From positions 352,517-416,516 of the forward strand of contig QRFJ01000300.1 of NCBI GenBank assembly GCA_006176705.1: 64,000 nucleotides of DNA, written 5' to 3'. The stretch is from Cocos nucifera. Its lineage: Eukaryota > Streptophyta > Magnoliopsida > Arecales > Arecaceae. The first letter of the stretch is position 1. The number at the start of each line of letters is the position of its first letter. The position numbers and the translations under genes were made by a program. This document shows, piece after piece, positions 57,173 through 64,000 of the stretch. The notes under the pieces were generated by a model. It did no database searches. It was not told the DNA's origin and saw nothing but the letters and a program-made list of their open reading frames with translations.

Positions 57173-57554
57173 ACATATCATCCGAATCCTGTCTTCTGTC
57201 TGCCTGAGAAAGCCGATTTGACTGTATCCCAAGTCGGCTTGGTCTCAATCCGAGCCGGCTCGACTGCATATCCGAGCCAGCCCGCCTGTGTGTCAGCCTC
57301 TTGTCTTGACTAATTCTTCTCTTGGCTTTGGTCCTTTGCTCCACCTTGTGTCTCAAGATCTCCGAAGCACCTACCAAGCCCCCTCAAGGTCTTCACACCT
57401 GAACCTCTAGTCCGTGCAGAGCTACACGCTGCCTTCACTCTAGGACAACTCTTGTCTTAGCCCTAGGACCACATCCGTCCTAGTCTTCCGGAGCCAACAC
57501 CCTGGCTCCTCTCGTAGCCCTCCAAGACTTGAGAGCACCACACTAGATCCTACA
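57173..57554 (-). repeat. Truncated 3' LTR of gag-only copia
   Basis: Direct repeat of about 59730-60061, recognised by shared phrases such as 'ccgagccagcccgcctgtgt' and 'ggaccaca' before 'ggctcctctcgt'. The left half is missing at the junction with the SIRE-like integrase. Confidence 0.65.
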
Positions 57555-58386
57555 ATCCCAAGCTTTGGCACACCTGGCAATGTTCCCCTGCACGATCCCG
57601 TTGTCGATGCACGCCCTAACAGCTACTTGTGTACACCTTGTCACTGCCATCTTTCTTCAGCTGCTGAGCTTCCTTTGAGGCTTTTGGGATGACCACCTCC
57701 ACTGCTGAAGATCTTAGTTTGCTTCTTCGCACCACCTTAGAAAATAGGAACCCTTCTGCTTGACAGCTGCATCAATTGTCCTGAACTTTTCTTGAGATCC
57801 TGCAACGTTCCTGTACCGGCACTCGCTACATATCCTAATACGGTCTCCTCAGAACTTCGCCGGTCTTTCCCACATGCCGCTCCACCTAAAACTATGCATC
57901 TTCGGCGTTGGTGCTAGGATATTGGTCCTTCTGCACTCTTCCGCTCTGAACTCGTGTCAGATCTCCATCGGTAAAGCCACCTCTACCCGATGGTCTATCT
58001 GAAATCAAAACCCACTTAATGCCGCAGAAGCTGACTCTGTAATCGAGTCCCCCAAGACCAACTACTTAATGCTGCACTACTGAGCCTGCCGCTACATCTT
58101 GAACACAGTCGCTGCTCCTTCGAACCCTCCGCACTCCACGGACCCCTTTGAAACTGTCTCGGATACACTGCATCCTGTAGGCTCTTTCAAAACTACTAAG
58201 AGCTCATCTGACTCTTCACTTTCAGCGACTGAAATGATGGAATCTGATTTTTCTCTTTTGCACTTCTTTCAAAGTGGATGTTCTCGCTTAAAGTGCCCTA
58301 CTTAACCACACTTGAAGCACTTCTTGGACTTCTTGCTACCCCTTCTTCTTCCCTTGCCTGAGCCTCTCTGACACCATGAGATCCTC
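57555..58386 (-). other. Internal 3' region of gag-only copia; knuckle relic
   Basis: On the minus strand near 58310-58265 there is a zinc-knuckle relic: KCFKCG, a TAA stop, then VGHFKREH, where the final Cys is His. The rest is GC-richer, unrecognised sequence without a protease or RT. Confidence 0.5.
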
Positions 58387-58974
58387 CTAGAAGACCTCCC
58401 TCTTCATTATCCATTCCCGCTGCTCATTGAACCTTAGCACTGATACGATCTCCTCGTATACCAGTGTCTCCTTACCATACAGCAGTATGGTTCCCAACGG
58501 ATCGAAGCTCTCGGATAGCGAACATAGTAGCAATAAACTCTTGTCCTCCTCTTCGAGCTTCACCCCAATGTTGAGCAAATCTATGCTCATCCAATCAAAA
58601 TGCTGAATATGCCCTGCAGCATTCTCGCCCTTTTGCTTTTGAAGGCTATACAGTTGCTTCTTCCGTACCAACTTGTTGCACATGTTCTTTCCCATGTACA
58701 ACTGATGTAACCTCGACCACAAACCCTTGGATGTCTTCTCTTTCAACACGCTATATAGCACCTCATCTGCCAGATAAGCCCTAATCATGGCACATGCCCT
58801 TTTCTCCAAGGACTTCCACTCCTTGTCTGTCATCTCCTCCGGCCTATTTTCCAAGGCCGAATCTAGCCTCATATGAAACAGCAGATCCTCCATCCTAATC
58901 TTCCATATTGTGAAACTACCATTTTCATCAAACTTTTCAAATCCTACCTTCAATCCGCTGTTCTTCATGATCAA
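58387..58974 (-). pseudogene. gag: Copia gag (Tnt1/Tork-like)
   Basis: 195-residue frame that starts MIMKNSGLKVGFEKFDENGS. It contains FTIWKIRMEDLLFHMRLDSAL, a DKEWKSLEKRACAMIRAYLA stretch and LLLLCSLSESFDPLGTILLY, all characteristic of Tnt1-type copia gag (UBN2-like domain). The frame is intact over the capsid part. It is followed after a gap by the damaged zinc knuckle at about 58310. Codons near the end (LRFNEQREWIM) fit the family. It might still be translated, but no pol follows. Confidence 0.75.
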
Positions 58975-59186
58975 ACCAAATCAAAAACAGCCAACAGGTA
59001 GATCTAAAAATTGCCTTGACTAGGGATGATGGATGGCAGCTCTTAGATCACTTCCTTCCCTACGAAGCCTAAGGAAAACCTTAAATCTGAACCTCGCTGC
59101 TGATCTCTGCTGAAACCTGATCTTCTTCCTCCATGCTCAATTGGGCTTTGATACCAATTGTTAGCACATCACCATGGCATCACCTA

Positions 59187-59198
59187 GCTCTGATACCA
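59187..59198 (-). other. Primer-binding site (initiator tRNA-Met), gag-only copia
   Basis: Plus-strand 'gctctgatacca', i.e. TGGTATCAGAGC on the minus strand, about five bases from the LTR edge. Confidence 0.8.
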
Positions 59199-59203
59199 AG
59201 TAT

Positions 59204-60061
59204 TGGAACAATTGGTACTGATTTGATACCAATTATTATGCCTATGGCTGCTCGGAACTACAGTCGTAGATCCGATCTCTTGCGCGAACATGAGTGTTAA
59301 TTCAAAAATATGAAGAAGAGCAAAAAAAATTGATGGCGGCACTTAGGCCTTGGCATTGGAACCAGAGAGAAAAGAGAGAAGAGAGTTAGAGAGAAAAGCT
59401 GTATATTGATTTCACTCTCTTGTAAATATTACAATACCTAGATTTATATACCTTAGGATTTTTGCTATACCATATGAACCCTAATAAACCCAAACTCCAG
59501 CTGAAAAACTCTCTTAAGCTAACCCAATACATGAAAGCACTCACCGAGTCCATGTACACCCATGTCTCCCATGCTTTCACCTCGTGAATCTAAACCCAAT
59601 CCATACATGTGTTAGCCACCTTAAGATCTTATTGGACCAGGCCTTAAGATCCCAAATAGAAAACCCTCGTCCAGTTCTGTTCGCCACCGTCGAGCCGGCT
59701 CTATTAAGAGCCGAGCTAGCTTGACTGCGTATCACCTGAACCTTGTCTTCTATCTACGTAAGACTGCCGACTCGACTGCGTATCCGAGCCAGCCCGCCTG
59801 TGTGTCAGTACCTTATCTTGGCTGATTCTTCTCCTGACTTTGGTCCTTTACGTTATATTCCAGATCTCCGGAGCATCTACTAAGCCCCCCTCAAGGTCCT
59901 CACACTTGAACCTCGAGTTCGTGCAGGGCTACATGCCGTCTTCATCCTAGGATAACTCCTGTCCTAGCCCTAGGACCACACCCACCCTAGTCTTTTGGAG
60001 CTAATATCCTGGCTCCTCTCGTGGCCCCCCAAGGCTTGGGAGCACCACACCAGATCCTACA
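59204..60061 (-). repeat. 5' LTR of gag-only copia
   Basis: 858 bp. On the minus strand it starts TGTAGGATCTGGTGTGG at 60061 and ends near CAATTGTTCCAA. A TATA-like GGTATATAAATC (minus, about 59453-59442) is the probable core promoter. Confidence 0.65.
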
Positions 60062-60064
60062 ATA

Positions 60065-60402
60065 TGTTGGAATCCCATGATTATAGAAATCTCAAATTAT
60101 GGTATCAATTGAAACCCTATGATTTGCTGGAATCCCATAATTATAGGAATCCCAAATTATGGTACCTGTTATTATGGTATCTATTGAAATCCTATGATTA
60201 TAGGAATCCTAAATTATTAGGAATTAATTTCAGTTTCTATATATAGCTAATTTTTCTAATTATTTTTATTTTCTTTTATAATTATCTAGCTTCCTATTCT
60301 AGGACTAATTAATATGTATAAATAGGAGCTATGCAAAGAGCATTATGATTCAGAAAAATATACAAAGAAAATTTCTTCAATTTTTCTTTTTTGTTTTCTT
60401 CA
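60065..60402 (+). repeat. 5' LTR of right-end copia (338 bp)
   Basis: Starts TGTTGGAATCCCATG and ends TTTTGTTTTCTTCA. 'cccatgattatag' and 'aatcctatgattatagg' phrases repeat four to five times at 60066-60215, a short internal minisatellite. TATA box ATGTATAAATAGG at about 60315-60327. Confidence 0.8.
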
Positions 60403-60414
60403 TGGTATCAGAGC
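60403..60414 (+). other. Primer-binding site (initiator tRNA-Met), right-end copia
   Basis: TGGTATCAGAGC immediately after the LTR. Confidence 0.9.
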
Positions 60415-60673
60415 TGTGCCAGTTTTTCACGGCATAATTTTATAAAGCCATATTAGGTTTTTTATGTCAAGCTTCTAGTGATCTATTATAAGGGGGTCAA
60501 GTGTGACCTCCTGTCCTAGGAGGAAGCCCTACTGCCGATTGGCCTACTGCCCGCATTCTTCCTCGTGTGTCACACCTCTATCTAGCCTTGGTTCTTGACC
60601 TAGTTTGCCTTTTTTTATACTAGTACTAAGTGTGTTTTATTTCTTCAGTGCTTTTTCTCCTATTTGCTGAAAC

Positions 60674-61600
60674 ATGACTTGGGGAAAGAGGGCTGTGACT
60701 GAAACAAAATCGGGTTTTATGAGTGATAACCCATCTTTACAAATCAGTCCCGTAAAGCTCGATGGAACTAACTATCTGGCTTGGTCCAGATCCTGTCTTT
60801 TGTTCATTCAAGCTAGGGGACTACAAGGGTATATTACTAGGGATAGTCTAAAACCAGAAATTACCAGTTCTAATTATATTTAGTGGGAATATGAAAATTC
60901 ACTTGTGATGTCTTGGCTCATCAATTTTACGCAACCTTAGATTGCTCGGGGGTATTTATTGTTGAGCAATGTAGCTACTATTTGGAATGCAGTTTCTCAA
61001 ACCTACTCTCAAATGGGCAATGATGCACAGATTTATGAGGTCCATAACAAAGTTCATGGAACTAAACAAGGTGAGATGACTATTGCACAATACTTTGCTA
61101 AATTAAGTGGTTTATGGCAGGAACTAGATTACTATTAGAATTTTCAAGCCACATGTGCTGCTAATGCTATTAAGTTTCAGAAATTGATTGAAAAGGAATG
61201 CATATATGATTTTCTTACTGGCTTGAATATAGAGTATGATTAGATATGGGTCCAAATACTTGAAAAGAATCTATGCCTTCCTTGAGGCAAACATACTCAT
61301 ATGTCCAACAGGAGGAGAGTCGAAAGAGTGTTATGATCCATTCATCCTCTATTGATAAGGCAGGGCTAGTAGCTGCCTCTTCACAAGAGCAATTATATGT
61401 TCCTTATCATGGTCGTCCAGACAAGGATCAGTTACACAGTGACTACTGTGGCAAGTCTCGGCATACTAAAGAATATTGCTGGAAACTGTATGGTCACCCA
61501 ACCAAAGGGCGTGGTGGTAAGTGGATGGGTTCATCAAGACCACAAGCGAATGTGTCTGAAACCATGGATTTCTCTAAGGAAACAAATAATACTGGGATCT
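60674..61600 (+). pseudogene. gag: Copia gag, decayed
   Basis: Starts MTWGKRAVTETKSGFMS. The gag N-terminal motif NPSLQISPVKLDGTNYLAWS is at residues 17-36. Stops near 60881, 60938, 61136 and 61241 and a shift near 61270 break the frame. A zinc-knuckle relic at about 61435-61485 reads SDYCGKSRHTKEYC, with the first Cys replaced by Ser. Confidence 0.75.
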
Positions 61601-64000
61601 TTTTTCAATGAAGAAATTCAATCCCTAAGGCATTTGTTGTCTCAGCTTGAATCTCAATCTACTACTACTTCCTCTTCTAATTTTGTCAAATTAGGTAATG
61701 TTTTTCTTGTCAATCTTGAAAAATCCTTTTGGGTTATAGATTCTGGAGCAAACAAACACACGACAGGCTCTTAAAATAAATTTTCAACCTACTCTCCATG
61801 TACAGGAAAAGAAAAAGTCCACATAGCGGACGGGTCCTTAGCCACTATTTCTGGAACAGGTTTTATTAAATGTACTACCACCATAAATCTAGCTTCAGTT
61901 CTTCATATTCCTAGCTTTCCTATTAATCTTTTGTCTATTAGTTCCATTACTAAATCCCTTAATTGCAAAATTGAATTTTTCCTACTCATTGCATATTTCA
62001 GGAGTTGAAAACAGGGAGAACGATAGGCAATGATAGATTGCAAGATGGCCTGTATCTTCTGGATGACAATTGTGGTCTCTCAAATCCTGGTCCCAACCAA
62101 GCTTTGTTAGGACATTCTATAAGTGTTGAACAAAAGATCATCTAGTGGCATAGGCGATTAGGACATCCTTCTTTTTTTGCTTTAGAAAGGTTATATCCTA
62201 TTTTGTTTAGATAATGCAAATATGAATTGCTAGTTTGTGATGCTTGTGAATTTGCTAAACACACAAGACATTCTTATGCTCCAATAAATAATAAGAGTTT
62301 GATTCCTTTCATGACTATTCATTCTGATGTATGGGAGCCTACTCAAACAAATTCTTTGTCTGGTTATCGATGATTTATCACTTTTATTGATTGTTGCACT
62401 AGATTGACTTAGGTTTACTTGATGAAAGCAAGAAATGAAGTGTTTTTTTTGCTTTCAACAGTTTCACAAGATGACTTGTACATAGTTTGATGCTTAGATT
62501 AAGATTCTAAGAACTAATAATGGTACTGAATATATAAATAGTCTTTCGTGCCTATTTAGATTAAAATGGAATTGTGCATCAAACTAGTTGTGTTAATACT
62601 AGTGCACAAAATAGAGTGTCAGAAAGAAAGAATAGACATTTACTTGAGGTGGCTCGATCTCTTATGTTTACCATGAACCTTCCTACACCTTACTGGAGGG
62701 ATGCTGTTCTTTCTGCAGCATATCTTATCAATAGAATGCCTCTTAGAATACTGAACTTTAAAAATTCTTTAGAAGTTTTACAGGATAGTAATTCTTATAT
62801 TGTTCCCCCAAAGATCTTTGGTTGTGTTTGTTTTGTTCATAAGATAAATGTTGGAAAGTTGGAACCTAGAGCTCTTAAATGTGTATTTGTGGGTTACTCT
62901 AGTACTCAAAAGGAATATAAATGCTACCACCCACCTTCAAGAAAATATTTTGTGAGCATGGATGTCACATTTAGGAAATTTGAGCCTTATTTCTCTACTT
63001 AGTCACCTCTTCAGGGGGAGCATAAGAATGAAGAGGTGTCCTCCTTATATTACCCTCTTCAGGAGGAGATTCTTAGGCTTGTGACAGACCTTAATGAGGA
63101 TAACAAAAACCAACCACCTCAACCCCTAGGGAGATTGGATAGACTGGATTTGAGAACTTACACACGTCGGAACAAGACAGATACAGCCATTGAGCATGAT
63201 ACACTTGATCAATCGGCATCCTTGAATTCAGTTCCTGAACATTCTGAAGATATATGTGGTGAGTCTCCTTTGATCCTTGATGATTCTAATTTTGATTCTA
63301 ATCCTAATTCTTCTTTTGATGATCTTGATGTTCCCATTGCTATAAAAAAAGGAGTCAAAACTTGTACTAAACATCCCATTTCTAATTTTGTTTCCTAGGA
63401 TTCTTTATCTCCTTCCTATAGAGCTTTTGTCCTTTTGTTTCTATCTCAAAGGGTTGGAAGGAAGCATACCTTGCTCCAAAATGAAGGGCAGCCATGGTTG
63501 AGGAGATGAGGGCTTTGGCAAAAAATGAGACATGGGACCTTGTTACTCTTCTATTGGGAAAGAGACCAGTGGGATGCAAGTGGGTGTTCACAGTAAAACA
63601 TAGAGCTGATGGTTCAATTAAAAGGTACAAGACCAGGTTAGTAGCAAAAGGCTTCACACAGACCTATGGAGTAGATTATCAGGAGACCTTTGCCCCTGTT
63701 GTAAAGATGAATACCATCAGAATCCTGTTATCCTGTGCAGCAAATCTTGAGTGGGACTTACAATAGTTTGATGTCAAGAATGCTTTTTTACATGGAGATT
63801 TAGAGAAAGAAGTGTACATAGAGATTCCTCCAGGGTTTAATGATGAAAAAACTAAAGGGAAGGTTTGCAGATTGAAGAAGATATTATATGGCCTGAAGCA
63901 GTCACTAAGAGCATGATTTGATAGATTCAGCAAAGCCATGATTTCTTTCGGCTACCATCAAAGCAATGCTGATCATACCTTGTTTATGAAACACTGTAGA
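61601..64000 (+). pseudogene. pol: Copia pol, decayed and cut by the window end
   Basis: Protease SFWVIDSGANKHTTGS is at about 61725. The zinc finger WHRRLGHPSF (62149) and CDACEFAKHTRHS (about 62240) are present, with TAG in place of a Trp codon just before. Integrase has IHSDVWEPT, but the second catalytic site reads RTNNGTEY, where RSDNGTEY is expected, so the Asp is Asn. NRVSERKNRHLLEVA supplies the Glu at about 62620. A variable linker (63036-63398) precedes RT: GKRPVGCKWVFTVKHRADGS, then FDVKNAFLHGDLEKE after a stop at about 63764. The window ends before the YVDD box. Confidence 0.8.

Larger units (their letters stand above)
57173..60061 (-). mobile_element. Gag-only Ty1/copia (Tnt1/Tork-like) element with truncated 3' LTR
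   Basis: The right LTR (59204-60061, minus-strand 5' LTR) ends on the plus strand 'ccagatcctaca'. The left partner (57173-57554) repeats only its right ~380 bp. The PBS TGGTATCAGAGC (minus, 59198-59187) lies beside the right LTR. The internal region is only about 1.6 kb, with a gag and no RT or integrase. It is either a gag-only derivative (TR-GAG-like) or a pol-deleted copy. Confidence 0.65.
60065..64000 (+). mobile_element. Ty1/copia element, 5' part (runs off the window)
   Basis: The short LTR 60065-60402 is followed directly by the tRNA-Met PBS (60403-60414). Decayed gag, protease, integrase and the first part of RT follow in copia order. The 3' LTR lies beyond the window. The coding region has many stops. 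Lineage not assigned. Confidence 0.8.

Noticed and set aside
57171..57377. 68-residue minus-strand frame rich in RLG repeats
   Set aside because: Lies in the truncated copia LTR and reflects its short internal repeats.

Overview
The window is repeat-rich nuclear DNA of a flowering plant. Two host genes with GT-AG introns lie among nested LTR retrotransposons and small hAT elements. A monocot with a large genome, such as a palm, would fit, but this is an inference and no species marker was seen. There are no bacterial-type operons, no CRISPR array, and no rRNA or complete tRNA gene.

Host genes, both on the minus strand. (1) An SBDS-like ribosome-maturation gene fragment lies at 5.2-6.14 kb. 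One exon is clean. The exon upstream of it is cut at a codon boundary by a hAT element, which is itself interrupted by a second hAT. (2) A 5'-methylthioadenosine nucleosidase (MTN)-like gene has its last exon at 22.05-22.24 kb and its preceding exons at 46.4 and 47.2 kb. Phase-0 splice sites join them across an intron of about 24.15 kb. The intron contains a 20.2 kb nest of retrotransposons. The usual catalytic Asp of the last exon is Asn.

Layout. 0-9 kb: a degenerate minisatellite, hAT-type MITEs and the SBDS fragment. About 9.2-18.8 kb: an AT-rich inverted-repeat element with a plant-mobile-domain-like remnant. It holds a minus-strand, gag-only Ty3/gypsy element (9390-15419) with 1.2 kb LTRs. 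18.8-25.7 kb: dispersed repeat, the last MTN exon, a possible SINE and a MITE. 25744-45954: a plus-strand Ty3/gypsy element of Tat type (second RNase H) from the same family, flanked by the 5-bp duplication GAATA. Its 3' LTR is split by a Ty1/copia element (about 35.32-45.46 kb) with 2.3 kb LTRs. An N gap (34628-35320) at this junction is preceded by what looks like a duplicated contig end. 46.4-47.5 kb: MTN exons. 49.7-57.17 kb: a 5'-truncated minus-strand SIRE-like copia with 3' LTR, env-like ORF, RNase H, RT and integrase. 57.17-60.06 kb: a minus-strand gag-only copia. 60065 to the window end: a plus-strand copia with a short LTR, cut by the window edge.

No retroelement here looks coding-competent; each has stops, frameshifts or domain deletions. 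The points most worth following are the W-box cluster in the copia LTR, the nested perfect hairpin in the copia leader, the MTN gene with its very long intron and altered active site, the hAT-in-hAT insertion in SBDS, and the shared tandem array of the two gypsy elements.
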